A stretch of 64,000 nucleotides of DNA from Heliocidaris tuberculata (lineage: Eukaryota > Echinodermata > Echinoidea > Camarodonta > Echinometridae). The stretch lies in contig CM046832.1 of the NCBI GenBank assembly GCA_025618425.1, positions 23,108,359 to 23,172,358 of the forward strand. Direction: 5' to 3'. The position numbers were made by a program, and so were the translations under genes. A model generated the notes under the pieces. It did no database searches. It saw nothing but the letters and a program-made list of their open reading frames with translations, and was not told where the DNA came from. Positions 37,901 through 47,419 of the stretch are shown in pieces; the stretch's first letter is position 1; every line of letters begins with the position of its first letter.

Positions 37901-40900
37901 TTTGCATGTCAGCTCTTCATATTATGGATCAAGTGAAATTGACATAATAAAGGTTTGTTTCAAGCAAATCTTAATTTGACAGTGGTAGATATATTATCAT
38001 TCTACATAATTTCCTATGGTTCTTCTACTTGTGTAGTTACAAGAGTTGCGAGGCAACATCCGTGTGTTCTGCCGTGTCCGGTATGACTCCCGCACAGAAT
38101 GCTGTCTGCAGTTCCCATCGGAGATTGAGATAGAAGCTACCAACCCAGCAGGAAAAAAAATGAATCACTCCTTTGATCATGTCTTCTCTCCCACATCAAC
38201 ACAAGAGCAGGTGTGGATTAACCCTTTCAGTGCCATGTGCGGTTTTTTTACCCCTTGAATACCAAGCCCAAGATAACTTGGGCTGAAGTCTTATCCATTG
38301 GGTTTTTAAGTCTAAAATCTCATGTTGTATCTCATATGTTTTGGCCTTAGAAAAGTTAGTCATCTGGAAATTTAAAAAGAGGCTCATAAACTTCTATGTT
38401 TCATAACATGTAGATGTTAGTCAGTTCCTTTTTTCTTTTTTTACTTGACTGTAGCATTTTCTGCAAACTGCAAAGGAACAACAACAAAAAAATGTGAAGA
38501 TTGACAGTGAAAGAAAATGGAGTTATGATTAAAAAGTTGCTTCATAAAATCTTGTCAGTAGTACATGTTTGTGAACATAGTGGCACCGTAAGGGACCATA
38601 TTGGACTACGCAGCCTCCAATTTTTTCTTTGGGTGATTAAGTTTAACCCATAGACTACGGGGACCGGGTGGCTCCTGTATTAAGCCTATGAGAGTTAAAG
38701 AATTCAGTAGGCAACGGGTTAATATAAAGATGTCAACAGGGCAACAGCATGAAGTGAATTTATGAGAATATTTTGTTTTCATGCTTAGGTATTTGCCCAA
38801 GCCCTACCCATCATAACGTCCTGTGTAGATGGATACAATGTGTGTATCATGGCGTACGGACAGACAGGCTCAGGAAAGACCTTTACCATGATGGGTCCTA
38901 AAGACAACCCTGGGGTCAATGTGCGTGCTATCAGGGAACTCCTCAAGATTTGTAGTGAGAGAGATCAGGTGGAATACACACTCAAGGTTAGTCAGTTTCT
39001 TTTCGTTTTTATTTGACTCTAGCATTAACTGCAAACTGCAAAGGAACAAAAAAACAATGAATACATGTATGTATTCATGTGTATGTTGATTTTTGTAAAA
39101 ATCAATATTCACATAAATAAGTTTGATATTAATATATTATACATATAGGAGGTGACTAAATGGCTACGATTTTGCATATTGTAAGAAAACAAGCAAAATT
39201 TCTATGAGAAATTGAGAATATTGAATGAATGACCTAAATGAGATACTATGATGCTCCCCTAAGTCTTATTATAGAGGATATACATACCCTTTCCAAATCA
39301 ATTGACAGATAAAGGAATTGTAATGCTATATTTATTTTTTGAAAAAAGGAAAATATGAAAGAATTTCAGGGCCCTACTGTACCTGCCCATGACAATCAAA
39401 GAGCCAGTCGTGATGAATCTTGATACTATTGGCGGCAGAACTCTTGTAGTTCATTGCCTGTCAGTAGATTTGCAATAAGTTGTGAAACAAATGGGGTCCT
39501 GGGTCCTGTTTCATAAAACTTGTCATCAATGACAAGTTGCAATAACTGTTATAATCTACTGAAATCCTTGCGTCTGTTTGGCTGGGAGTAAATTTGTCGG
39601 TAAAAATCACTGACAAGACACTTGATGAAATGCCCCCCTGGTCTCATAGCCATAAGATCAGCAGTGTATTGCCGGTCCTTCACCACTACTACATGCTGCC
39701 ATCATGCCTATTTGGTATATACAGGTGTCCATGATTGAAGTCTACAATGAGCAGGTCCAGGATCTATTGAATACCGATCAGGAGAACAAGGCTCCTCTCG
39801 ATATCAAGATGCAGGGCAAGAGACTCTACCTCCAGGGACTGACTGAGAAGCTAGTCTCAAGTGAAGGTGACATCACTACTATCATGGAGATGGGAGATGC
39901 TAACCGCTCGGTGGCTGCTACCAAGATGAATTCCACCAGGTGAGCTTAACCCCTGCTCTGCAACAAAAATTATCCTCCGTGAACTTTCAAGAGTCAAATA
40001 AGGGGTCTTAGATTTTTGTTTCCTTTATAAATTTGGCTTAAACATCTCATACTTATTTTTACTTCAGAAATAAACAATACATTTTTTATCCAAAGGTATA
40101 GTCGAACTTGAATATTCTTGGGCAGGATTTGTCACCCGTGGCAATGAAATTTTTGATGTAAACAGTCCGGTTTCATAGAGTTGAAATATCCAGTTAATCC
40201 ATCTAATCCAACTAAGTCATGTACCTTTTTTTATTGCTTGCCTCAAAATCAGCATGAAAGTGAAGGAAATGTTTCATAGATAAGTTAAGTAATAGCTTCT
40301 GTATATGTTGATGTATGGTTTTGAACCCATTTATGTAAGGGTATTGGTAATTCATCATGATATTTATCAAGATACAGAATCAGAAGCTTGACATTTATAT
40401 TGACCCTGTCACATTACCTGATTACCCTTGCACAGTTCTCGCTCACATCTTCTCCTGATGCTGACAGTAGAGGGCACTAATAAGGTGTCCAATGCTACAA
40501 GCTTTGGTTCATTGACCTTGGTTGACCTTGCAGGGTCAGAGCGAATAGCCAAGACTGGAGCTACAGGTCAGACGTTGGTAGAAGCAGCTGCTATCAACAA
40601 GTCACTCACATCATTGGGTCAGGTAAGAATACTGGGCTCTTTATATTCAGTTGTGACCAATTTCTTCAAATTGCCCAATTTCAGCCTCTGTCTGACCTTT
40701 CCAGGTTTTAAAATGTAGAGTGCATACTGTAGACCTAGTACCCCTGCTCTGGTCTAGTGTTCAGGAATTGTGTATGAACTACAGGTAAAAATTTTGATGG
40801 GATGAAGGTAAATACAAAGTGGGTATTAATGAAAGTGAGGGAGAGAGAGGGGGGGAGACAGACAAATACAGAGATATGAGATAAGAGCAAGACACATAAT

Positions 40901-42352
40901 GAGAGAAAGAGAGACAGATCAACAAACAGATATGCAAACAGAGAGAGAGAAAGAAAGGCTGTCGGAGAGATAGAGAGCAAGAAATGATTTACTGATTATT
41001 TATGATATGTGATAGTTTTGATTGGTCATAATTATGTACAACAAAGTTATATTAGTAAGTTATTCCCATGAAAAGACACTTTTTATTAAGATGGAAATAA
41101 ATTCTGCATGTGTGATATGCATGACTAGAACGATATGTGACACCTGCAACCATGACGACTACAAAGGTTTCCCATCAATGGTTTCATTATTGTTCATTGA
41201 GCTTGTTTTCAGTCAAGGCCCTTTTCAATTGGAAACCTGATGCTGAAAGTATCTTTATTTTATGTTGACTTTTCTGGCTTGACATTGAATATAATCTTGA
41301 TTTATGTGCTGTGTCCTTTTGATTTGCAGGTTTTCACAGGTCTGCGGACAGGAGCTCTTCATGTGCCTTACAGGAACTCCAAGTTAACCCATCTACTCCA
41401 GCCATCTCTTAGTGGAGATGCTAAGGTAATATATTGGCATCGATACATGCTTCAATCGTTCTGTAGAGAGATTGGCATCTAATAAGGTAGCTTAGCAAAA
41501 CGCAATGGCGCGTGAAGATGCCGGAGAGATGCAAAGAGCAAAATTGCTAGTTTTGTCTGTGCATCTAAAATCACAATCAGACTTATTTGATTAAAACTGT
41601 TCATATTATTTTGCTTAAAAATGCTCATAGAGTTGAATAATATTTCTACATCCTAATATTTTAGTTCTGCCTCAATAGAATAAAATAATGATTTCCCACT
41701 ATTTAGTGATTTCATTGTACTACTTGACAGTTAAGAAAGAAAATGTTGGAGACCTATGGCAACAGTAGCTATTTTCTAATATGGATGTCTGTATATATCT
41801 TAATGTAGCTGCAAAGTATAGTGCACAAGGAATGCTTCCTACTATAAATAACCAGTATTTCCAGATTTGAAACACTAACAGAAACTGCTGTTCCCCTTTT
41901 TTTTTTTTCAGGTTGAGCATCACTAAATTATGTTTCCTGTCATTTGTAATTTGCTCTGCTCAAGCACCAATTAATCCATGTTTATACGACACCATTATAA
42001 ACTGCAGTGAACAGTATGCAAAAAAGTTTAATGGATGGGGCATTAGTTTTCTTGCATGTTCAATGTAGAAGCAGTTTTGTAAAGATTGATGTATTGCAAA
42101 ATTTACAGTTTGTACAGAAAAGTTTGATGTGGTCGCTAATATACATGTATAGGACACCATATCTTGAACTTGTCTCTATGTAAATGCTTCCTTAAATTAT
42201 ATGATTTCTTGCAGGCCTGTCTCTTTGTGAATGTGAGTCCGAGTGAAAGCAATGTTACAGAAACAATCAGCACATTACAATTTGGATCGAATGCAAGACA
42301 GGTTGCTCTAGGTCCAGCTACTAAGAACACGGGCAAGAACAACAAGAAGTAA
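22504..42352 (+). CDS. C-terminal-motor kinesin (kinesin-14 family), complete gene, 15 coding exons, 882 residues
   Basis: A minus-end-directed microtubule motor of the kinesin-14 type, judged by a motor domain at the C-terminus preceded by coiled coil and the neck [12 protein letters not shown]. Exons: 22504-22977, 25916-26023, 28166-28396, 29995-30108, 30594-30803, 31191-31262, 34272-34403, 34976-35135, 35558-35697, 38037-38210, 38789-38986, 39725-39939, 40436-40622, 41330-41425, 42215-42352. They sum to 2649 nt, in frame throughout. Order: Gln/Asn-rich N-terminus (1-158), unidentified Trp-rich module (159-309), UBA-like segment (about 310-350), coiled coil (about 360-547, broken by a Pro/Ala/Glu linker), motor (554-866), Lys/Asn tail. 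P-loop GQTGSGKT is 629-636, switch I ends SSRSH (743-747), switch II DLAGSER is 773-779. The usual Pro after RVR is Tyr. The subfamily is not resolved. Confidence 0.95.
22978..25915 (+). other. Kinesin intron 1
   Basis: Carries MITE family A copy 2 (24160-24757). The rest is AT-rich with no supported exon. Confidence 0.8.
24160..24757. mobile_element. TTAA-flanked MITE, family A copy 2
   Basis: A 598-bp copy bounded by TTAA, with long imperfect inverted arms. It is collinear with copy 1 (1310-1902) and has the same ends AGGGCAATCCAAC and GGTTGGATTTCCCT. It lies in kinesin intron 1. Confidence 0.88.
25916..26023 (+). CDS. Kinesin exon 2
   Basis: Residues 159-194, phase 0 to 0, acceptor tattttcag, donor gtacag. 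Encodes [20 protein letters not shown] then a Trp-containing end LDSWDTQ. This begins a Trp/Tyr-rich module of unknown fold. Confidence 0.88.
26076..26491. mobile_element. MITE with TAA duplication (PIF/Harbinger-like)
   Basis: The ends are AGGCCACCGCACACCTTAC and GTAAGGTGTGCGGTGGCCT. The inverted repeats continue to about 36 bp (GATCGGTCTGCGATC). TAA flanks both sides (26073-26075 and 26492-26494). It lies in kinesin intron 2, with a 416-bp non-coding interior. The 3-bp TWA-type duplication suggests the PIF/Harbinger group. Confidence 0.88.
26731..26922. repeat. Minisatellite, ~28-bp unit, about 7 copies
   Basis: AATAATTTACAAATCCATTG followed by TGTATT(G/A) is repeated about seven times with small changes, in kinesin intron 2. 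Confidence 0.9.
27546..27687. mobile_element. Short palindromic element, CTG-flanked, copy 1
   Basis: 142 bp with ends GGGCCCGTTGCACAAAACTT and its reverse complement, flanked by CTG on both sides. It is nearly symmetric throughout (TTGCGTTTGAACGCAACTC arms). A copy in the opposite orientation is at 49876-50020. Confidence 0.88.
27842..28010. repeat. Trinucleotide-rich (ATT/GTT/ACT)n region
   Basis: Degenerate runs of TTA, TTG and TAC triplets. They explain the Ile/Val/Leu-rich frames seen here. Confidence 0.85.
28166..28396 (+). CDS. Kinesin exon 3
   Basis: Residues 195-271, phase 0 to 0, acceptor ctaactgtag, donor gtttgt. It opens [20 protein letters not shown], continuing the Trp-rich module, then a Ser/Gly/Glu-rich disordered stretch, and closes GTLLTYIFE. 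Confidence 0.88.
28797..29320. mobile_element. MITE with TAA duplication and internal palindromes
   Basis: The ends are GACCCCGTTCTCATTAC and GTAATGAGAACGGGGTC, flanked by TAA (28794-28796 and 29321-29323). The interior is GC-rich. It contains a perfect 22-bp palindrome at 28956-28977 (core GATCTAGCGCGCGCTAGATC) and a near-perfect one at 28824-28847. It lies in kinesin intron 3. PIF/Harbinger-like by its 3-bp duplication. Confidence 0.87.
29995..30108 (+). CDS. Kinesin exon 4
   Basis: Residues 272-309, phase 0 to 0. Encodes [20 protein letters not shown] and then a Lys-rich helix ending KGLVKQVK. It completes the Trp-rich module. Acceptor ggtctgatag, donor gtaaga. Confidence 0.88.
30594..30803 (+). 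CDS. Kinesin exon 5: UBA-like segment and start of coiled coil
   Basis: Residues 310-379. [20 protein letters not shown] with MTFL has the spacing of a UBA/CUE-type three-helix domain (inference). From [20 protein letters not shown] onwards it is heptad-like coiled coil. Donor gtaaga, phase 0. Confidence 0.88.
31191..31262 (+). CDS. Kinesin exon 6: coiled coil
   Basis: Residues 380-403, 24 codons, charged heptads ending NDRMQKE. Acceptor tattcttctag, donor gtactg, phase 0. Confidence 0.85.
32038..32140 (+). repeat. Direct repeat copy 1 (partner 32712-32822)
   Basis: About 105 bp starting AAAAGATGAGAGCTGCCA and containing AGAAGAGGGATTACCCCTGA. It recurs 674 bp downstream in the same intron and orientation. 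In this copy the peptide frame starting [15 protein letters not shown] stops early. Confidence 0.8.
32500..34215 (+). repeat. Degenerate tandem repeat with AGGTCA half-sites
   Basis: Several diverged units in kinesin intron 6 share ATATCTCAAGAACCATTTGA, GAACTTCAA, a CTGATTAGATTT-like segment and AGGTCAAAGGTCA-like words (32502, 32827, 32990, 33870, 34040, 34150). The units look like about 160-170 bp. Confidence 0.7.
32712..32822 (+). repeat. Direct repeat copy 2 (partner 32038-32140)
   Basis: The same segment as 32038-32140. Here the frame stays open: [20 protein letters not shown] then [11 protein letters not shown] to a stop at 32822. It has peptide character but an unknown source, perhaps a fragment of a transposon protein. 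Confidence 0.75.
34272..34403 (+). CDS. Kinesin exon 7: coiled coil
   Basis: Residues 404-447: [20 protein letters not shown], then a basic [10 protein letters not shown] and AAEPP. Phase 0 to 0, acceptor tatatttctag, donor gtaaga. Confidence 0.88.
34976..35135 (+). CDS. Kinesin exon 8: linker and coiled coil
   Basis: Residues 448-500 plus one base. A Pro/Ser/Glu-rich linker ([17 protein letters not shown]) breaks the coiled coil, which resumes with [20 protein letters not shown]. Exit phase 1, donor gtaata. Confidence 0.88.
35558..35697 (+). CDS. Kinesin exon 9: coiled coil, with an alternative in-frame start at 35510
   Basis: Residues 501-547: [19 protein letters not shown] and on to [14 protein letters not shown]. 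The acceptor used is tgttttcag at 35557. A near-duplicate acceptor, tattttcag, ends at 35509. Using it would add 48 nt, 16 codons, without a stop. Confidence 0.88.
35896..36052. mobile_element. MITE with TACTGTA ends and TTTCGCG-like arms
   Basis: It starts TACTGTAAAACCAGAAAG and ends TCTGGTTTTACAGTA, an inverted repeat, with CGCGAA/TCACGAA in the arms. It is 157 bp, within kinesin intron 9. TA is a likely target. Confidence 0.8.
36175..37728. repeat. Giant inverted repeat: two 565-bp arms, 424-nt spacer
   Basis: The left arm 36175-36739 and right arm 37164-37728 are reverse complements with about half a dozen substitutions seen by eye and no net length difference (checked at the TGGATTTAGTCCC site, 36371 against 37532). 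The spacer has a (GAT)n-like stretch at 37085-37165. Both arms contain tandem TTGGATTTAGTCCCTTTTGC words. It has no coding capacity and lies in kinesin intron 9. Confidence 0.93.
38037..38210 (+). CDS. Kinesin exon 10: neck and start of motor
   Basis: Residues 548-605. [15 protein letters not shown] is the kinesin-14 neck and strand 1; the residue after RVR is Tyr, where Pro is usual. It ends [13 protein letters not shown]. Acceptor acttgtgtag, donor gtgtgg, phase 0. Confidence 0.93.
38218..38722. mobile_element. Candidate TTAA element filling most of kinesin intron 10
   Basis: It starts TTAACCCTTTCAGTGCC and ends GGCAACGGGTTAA, giving TTAA plus CCC/GGG ends as in piggyBac-type elements. The inverted match is short. 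A related end (TTAACCCATTAACTACTG-like) appears near 43486. Boundaries rest only on the termini. Confidence 0.5.
38789..38986 (+). CDS. Kinesin exon 11: P-loop
   Basis: Residues 606-671. Contains the nucleotide-binding P-loop in [15 protein letters not shown] (GQTGSGKT at 629-636) and then [13 protein letters not shown]. Acceptor catgcttag, donor gttagt, phase 0. Confidence 0.95.
39725..39939 (+). CDS. Kinesin exon 12
   Basis: Residues 672-742 plus two bases of 743. Contains [15 protein letters not shown], a standard kinesin motif, and the lead into switch I (MNSTR). Exit phase 2, donor gtgagc. Confidence 0.95.
40436..40622 (+). CDS. Kinesin exon 13: switch I end and switch II
   Basis: Completes SSRSH (743-747) and holds [19 protein letters not shown] with switch II at 773-779, then [10 protein letters not shown]. 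All are invariant kinesin signatures. Donor gtaaga, phase 0. Confidence 0.95.
40834..40980. repeat. (GA)n-rich tract
   Basis: Degenerate GA-rich microsatellite in kinesin intron 13. Its complement gives a Ser/Leu-rich spurious frame. Confidence 0.85.
41330..41425 (+). CDS. Kinesin exon 14
   Basis: Residues 806-837, with [20 protein letters not shown], the conserved helix 4 to 5 region. Phase 0 to 0, acceptor gatttgcag, donor gtaata. Confidence 0.95.
41483..41695 (+). repeat. Dispersed repeat, copy 1 (partner 42855-43137)
   Basis: It starts AAGGTAGCTTAGCAAAACGC and follows the copy at 42855 for about 200 bp, but lacks that copy's right terminus. It lies in kinesin intron 14. Confidence 0.75.
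42215..42352 (+). CDS. Kinesin exon 15: end of motor and stop
   Basis: Residues 838-882. [20 protein letters not shown], then [12 protein letters not shown], ends the motor. A short Lys/Asn tail (NTGKNNKK) follows, and TAA is at 42350-42352. FG replaces the common FA in this motif. Confidence 0.95.
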   Translation, partial: ACLFVNVSPSESNVTETISTLQFGSNARQVALGPATKNTGKNNKK

Positions 42353-42854
42353 CTTCCATGACTGCCAAGTCACTCTCTTAAAGGCTGAATTAGAAAAGGT
42401 CACAAAATTCAAGTAAAATCTTTTTAAATGGCAGGAGGTGGTATAAAATTATTGATTTTTATGTGTGCTAAAATTCATGAGATTTATTGTGTATTTAGAG
42501 TTATGCCCTAGCCTGTATTTGTACATTTCCTTGACAATATACTGTCAAGAAATATTTTGGTTGTTTTTATAATCTAATAACTTGTATATTTTTGAAGATC
42601 TAGAAAAAAATAGACCAATATCATTCAAGAATTCTAGAAAGAAGAACAAAATTATGGTTAGAGTATAGTAATGGTTATAGTTATTGTTGTGGCCTTTTGA
42701 TTTTGGCAACACATGGTTATGAAATCAAGTCAGTCAGCTGCTTCCAGTTATTAAGGCAATACATTTATGTTATAATGCCCTCCATGGGTAGTAAAGTTGT
42801 TTTATTACCAAAATAACAAGGGCAATCATAAGCTCTTGCTGATTTAGCATCCCA
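42353..42854 (+). other. Kinesin 3' UTR and downstream
   Basis: AT-rich with no frame. Candidate AATAAA signals lie further on (for example 43052-43057, inside a repeat). The true cleavage site cannot be fixed. Confidence 0.4.
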
Positions 42855-43137
42855 GGTAAGGTAGCTTAGCAAAACGCAATGGCGAGTACAGACGTGGGAA
42901 AAACGCAAAAAGCAAATTGCTAGTTCTGTCTGTGCATCTAAAATTACAATCAGACTTATCTGAATAAATGTTTTCTTATTATTTTGCTTAAAAGTGTTCA
43001 TAGAGTCAAATACTAATTCTACATCCTAATATTTTGGTTCTGCCTCTCTATAATAAAATTTGGATTTTGAATAATTTTGTAATATGCTTCTTTCCCGCAT
43101 TTTTACGTGCCATCACATTTTGCTATTAAAGTTACCT
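42855..43137. mobile_element. MITE-like element with AGCAAAAC termini
   Basis: The left end GGTAGCTTAGCAAAACGCAA and right end CACATTTTGCTATTAAAGTTACC are imperfect inverted repeats. TA flanks are possible. The copy at 41483 lacks the right end. Confidence 0.6.
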
Positions 43138-43810
43138 AAACTCAAGAGTTACACAACATACATTTACTGGCCCTTAGAGTTTCGTTTCCTTAATCAAATT
43201 TCATTGAACAGAGGAAGGAAATTGGTGTATGTGATATTTTGAACATATAAGAATTTATATAAGAATTTCAAGGACAACCTAAAAAGGAATTCCCCTGGTT
43301 GTAAGATTTAAAGGCAAGCCTAGAAGAACCTGCGTATACATGAATATATGACCAGCTAATTTTTTTTTCTGTTCTGCTTTCTACAGTTCTGGAGAACTTA
43401 AAGATTTGTCTTGCCAGATATACTTACAAGACTCCATGTAAATTTGAATTGGGAAAACATTCTTTTTATCAATACTATTCATCTTAACCCATTAACTACT
43501 GATCCGGTTCCCGTAGGCATGTGTGTTAAAGGGGTAATCTTTGTGTCAGTGCCTGATAATGGTTTATAATAGGTTACATGTAGATAAGACAGTGTGAGAC
43601 AAGAAGTATGGCAGTAAATTGATGCCATGCTAAGAGTGTAAAATATATTTTGAATATAAAGTTGTTGTTTTTAACAAATAGGTGTTGCATATTCAATGAA
43701 TTGTGCATTGTACTTTATAGAGATTAGCTTTATTTTATGTTAAAATATTACTCTAAGTGTTTTTTTTTTTAGTGATATACTTATATTACTTTTGGAATGA
43801 TGTGCATGAA

Positions 43811-44407
43811 TTAAAGGGATACTTTGGTGGGCCTGCATGGGCGATTTCCGATGAGAGAGGAAAATATACTCGGAGCTTCATGTCACTTTCGATACAAGAA
43901 CTTCCATCACACGTGCTAAAACATGTGATTCATATTGGATCACCTCTGAGATAGTTTGGTGAAGACTGGCTTGTGTTTTAAATTTCGAGCGATGGGAAAG
44001 TAATCAAACATATGGAAAAGTAATTACAGAGCCAGCTCTCTGGTAGAGCCTGGGGGTAGTTACGTAATCGTGGCGACAATGCGTCGCGGCAGGGCAGCGC
44101 AGAAGCGATGGCTAGACTAATCAACCAGAAGTAAACCGTGTTTTGTATTTGGAAATATTTCAGCATTACACTAAACTTGTTTGGGTGAACAAGGTTACGA
44201 CCAGTTACAAGACTAAGGGTCTGGGACCGGTTAAACCAGAAGTATTCGCCTAGCTCCAGTTCAGTCAACTTCGTGCCGTCCGATCATTTATGGCATTAGT
44301 CCGACGGCCTCGCACAACGGGCGTGCTATGTGTACAAGTAAACGAGCCTTTTGCAAATTCCGCACGATTTCATTTCCCCATGAGTTCTCATTAGACTGGC
44401 CCTTTAA
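43811..44407. mobile_element. TTAA-flanked MITE, family B copy 2
   Basis: 597 bp, TTAA at both ends, AGGGATACTTTGGTGGG and GACTGGCCCT ends. It has about 40 bp near the left end that copy 1 (4643-5220) lacks. The minus-strand frame extends to 96 codons here. Confidence 0.85.
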
Positions 44408-45004
44408 GAGACATTGTTTACAACCCCTCGAGTATCAAAATACAAAATATGAATTGAAACAATGCTAAGGATGTAAAACTTTAAAATGATCGTCTTTCGT
44501 GGATCAAATTTTCCCCCTACAAACGTAGTAGTGGATGTACATGTATATGTACTATATGTATATGCCGTATTATTTAATTCATTTTTGAGAATAATGATGT
44601 GCTAATGTATGCTGGCATGGGTATTCAAATTAATGTTTATAGTCAAATTTATCTTAGTAAGCTTAAAGATGTATACAATGTATCAGCAATCAGGGTATAT
44701 GTATTTTTGTAATTTTTGTGTTGAGGCATACATTTTGTAATTTAGTTGCTACTGATTGTGTAATTTATTGTTCGTGTCTTTCATGTATTCTTCAGAAATG
44801 AGTGTGCCATCAAAATATTCATGTATATTAACTTACAGGACAAATTGCCTTTAGACAGTCTTTGTGCCTATCAAAAGTTTATTTCTGAAAGCTAAAATAA
44901 CTGAAATTATTCCAAGGCTTTTTGATCAATTTTTGATTAACATTCCAACAAAGCTGTACAATTTTTTATTCAGTGTCAGTATAATTGACATTTTGAATTG
45001 ACAT
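44408..45004. other. Non-coding, nothing recognised
   Basis: AT-rich intergenic sequence. Confidence 0.45.
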
Positions 45005-45605
45005 TAAAGGATACAAAACTTGAGCAAAAGAGATATGAGAACAATATTTCCCTGTCTAAAAAGTGTAAATGAAAGATAATTATGAACAAACTTTCACTTT
45101 CACTATACTCTAAAAGTATAAATTTGTCATTGAGAAAGGTGTTTTTAAGTGGAACTTGCACACAGATGCGTGATTTTTGTCCATTGATTACTACGAGTGT
45201 GCACTTCCACATTTGGAGTGGAAATTGAGGATAGGTTCTGAAATTTTAGCAAACTTAGATATGAGAACAATATTAATGTACCCTGTCTAAAATGTGGTAA
45301 CGAAACGCAATTACGAAAACAATTTCACTTCAACAATCCTCTAAACTCTTCATTGAGAAACATGTTTTAAAATCAAAATTGCACACAAAAGATCAGTGAT
45401 TTTTTTGTATTTGATTACTAAATGGGTGCACTTTCACATATAGAGTGGAAAGGGAGGAAAGGTCCCCAAAATGAGTGAACTCGGTTATGAGAATAAAAAA
45501 TTTCAATATTACCATGTCTATAATGTGTGGATGAAAAGAAATTGCGAAAAACACTTTCCCTTTCAAAATCCTCTAAATTTGTCATGGGGACACAATGTGT
45601 GCACT
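45005..45605. repeat. Degenerate tandem repeat, ~226-bp unit, 2.6 copies
   Basis: GATATGAGAACAATAT (45032, 45257) and TTATGAGAATAAAAAATTTC (45484) mark successive units. Each is followed by TGTCTAAAA...CTTTCAC...CTCTAAA...CATTGAGAAA and GAGTGGAAA. The period is about 226 bp with strong divergence. Confidence 0.75.
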
Positions 45606-46385
45606 TTCATAGTTATGTGCAAGTTAAGTTGGATGCAGATGTTGATAAGAAACTAAACTTGGAATTTCCATTTGGGTCATCACATTGATGTATTCAAAGC
45701 ATAGAATGGAGGTGGTATACCCACTCCACCCACTTGGATGGTACAAAAAAATAAATCAGTCACAGTACTTCCCAGATACATGTGCATTCCACCTTACCCT
45801 TTGGAGGGGATTCCATGCCCTGTTTATTAATTTCTGATATATGCCACTGAAGGATATGAAAGTATAGAGGAGAGAAAGACAATGAGTAAAACATTAATGA
45901 GAAGGATGTGGTTGTCTTGGTAAAGACCTTGAAAATTGTGTTTACAGTGGTAATAACCCACCAGCAGTAATGTTCTTTGAATATTACGGTTTCTGTGGTT
46001 ACATATACCCTATTAGGGAATTATGTTACTAATGCATTGTACACTTATCTTATGAGTGAGTGTGGTGCAGGTTATTTTTCTTGACTTACGTATAAATTGA
46101 TATGTATGATGTTTTTTTAATGTGCTTAATTGTGTATTGCTCTTTAAGAAATCTTTATAGAACCATTGTATAGTAAAAGCTTGATTGGTTATTCAAGTGT
46201 GTGTCAGAAGTTATTCAGTATTCAGACACATAATATCGTCTGTTTGGAGCCAGAAGGGCATTGACTCTGTACAAATGATGGGAGTTAACCACATTCTTGC
46301 TCCAAACTGACGATATGTAGAAATGAAGATGTGAGATACATTGATAGGTGAGCATGGTAAGTTAAGAGCGATCATTTTGTCTGTC

Positions 46386-46946
46386 TGTTCGTCTGTGACA
46401 CAAAATGTATTTTATCATAAAATTGTTTAAAAGACTATCACTGCCATGAAATACATGTACATCCAAAGTTACTAGAAATTTGGTTCTTCAGAGGGTTCTG
46501 AGGTGCCAGAGTTCTTGGACCAAACTATTTTTAAGCAGGGGTGTTGTCGAAAAATGACACTTTTAGCAAAATTTCCATCTGTGATGCACATATTTCACGT
46601 CTCTTATGGAATCTAAAGCTTGTTTTGAAATTCTAAATGTCTGATAGGGAAGCCAATTTATCTGACTAACATTTGCAAGTGAAAGTATTAGACAAGATCA
46701 TGTTGTTCTGATATTGATAGAAAAAGAGTAATGAGAGGTCAACACAAAATTGCTCCCACTCTAAGAAATGGAGCGTTTTATTGATTCTTATTGAAATATG
46801 TAACCATGACAACCAAATTTTATCATTTTCAGTACACTTTTTCAGTGATACCCTCCAAAATAAATCGTAAAGCAATCCATCACATCTAATGACTTATTTT
46901 TACAGGCCTTCCAACTTGGAAAATTTTGAATGTCCGTCCGTGATGC
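46386..46946 (+). repeat. Diverged relatives of the 16-nt box
   Basis: TGTTCGTCTGTGACAC (46386), TTTCCATCTGTGATGC (46572) and TGTCCGTCCGTGATGC (46931) resemble the box at 83-705. They are spaced 186 and 359 nt, close to one and two units of about 182. Confidence 0.45.
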
Positions 46947-47031
46947 GAATTGATCACTCTCAGGCTTTGTCATAATATTGTGGAAGTAGAATAATGAAAA
47001 AGGATTTTTTTTCTAGTTCATTTAAAGGGCA

Positions 47032-47419
47032 ATCCAACCTTGGTAATGAGATGATCTGTGTGAAAGCAGAAAAATAAGGAAAACAGGATGGTGAAAGTTT
47101 GAAAGAATCGGACAAGGAATAAGAAAGTTATGGATGTTTGAAAAATGAGATCACTACATCTATGCAAATCTCAAATTGGCAATTTGGTGATTCGATTGTG
47201 ACATTTTTGTGGACAACTTTCCCAATTGTCATACACAAAAATATTAATTTGCGGTTTTCTTCAATTTGAAATTCCCAAATGTATAGTGATTACAACTTTC
47301 AAAAATTCATAACTTTCTTATTGCTTGTCCGATTTCGTTCAAACTTTCGCCAATCTGCTTCTCTGATTTTTCCTCTTTCTTTCAAAGCAACTTGCTATTA
47401 AGGTTGGATTTCCCTTTAA
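47032..47419. mobile_element. TTAA-flanked MITE, family A copy 3, internally deleted
   Basis: 388 bp with intact termini and TTAA flanks. It lacks about 200 bp of the centre present in copies 1 and 2. The junction GCGGTTTTCTTC/AATTTGAAATTCCC shows a clean internal deletion. Confidence 0.88.

Larger units (their letters stand above)
35698..38036 (+). other. Kinesin intron 9
   Basis: Carries a TACTGTA-ended MITE (35896-36052) and a giant inverted repeat (36175-37728). Further copies of GGATTTAGTCCCTTTTGCAT lie downstream, to about 37910. Confidence 0.85.
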
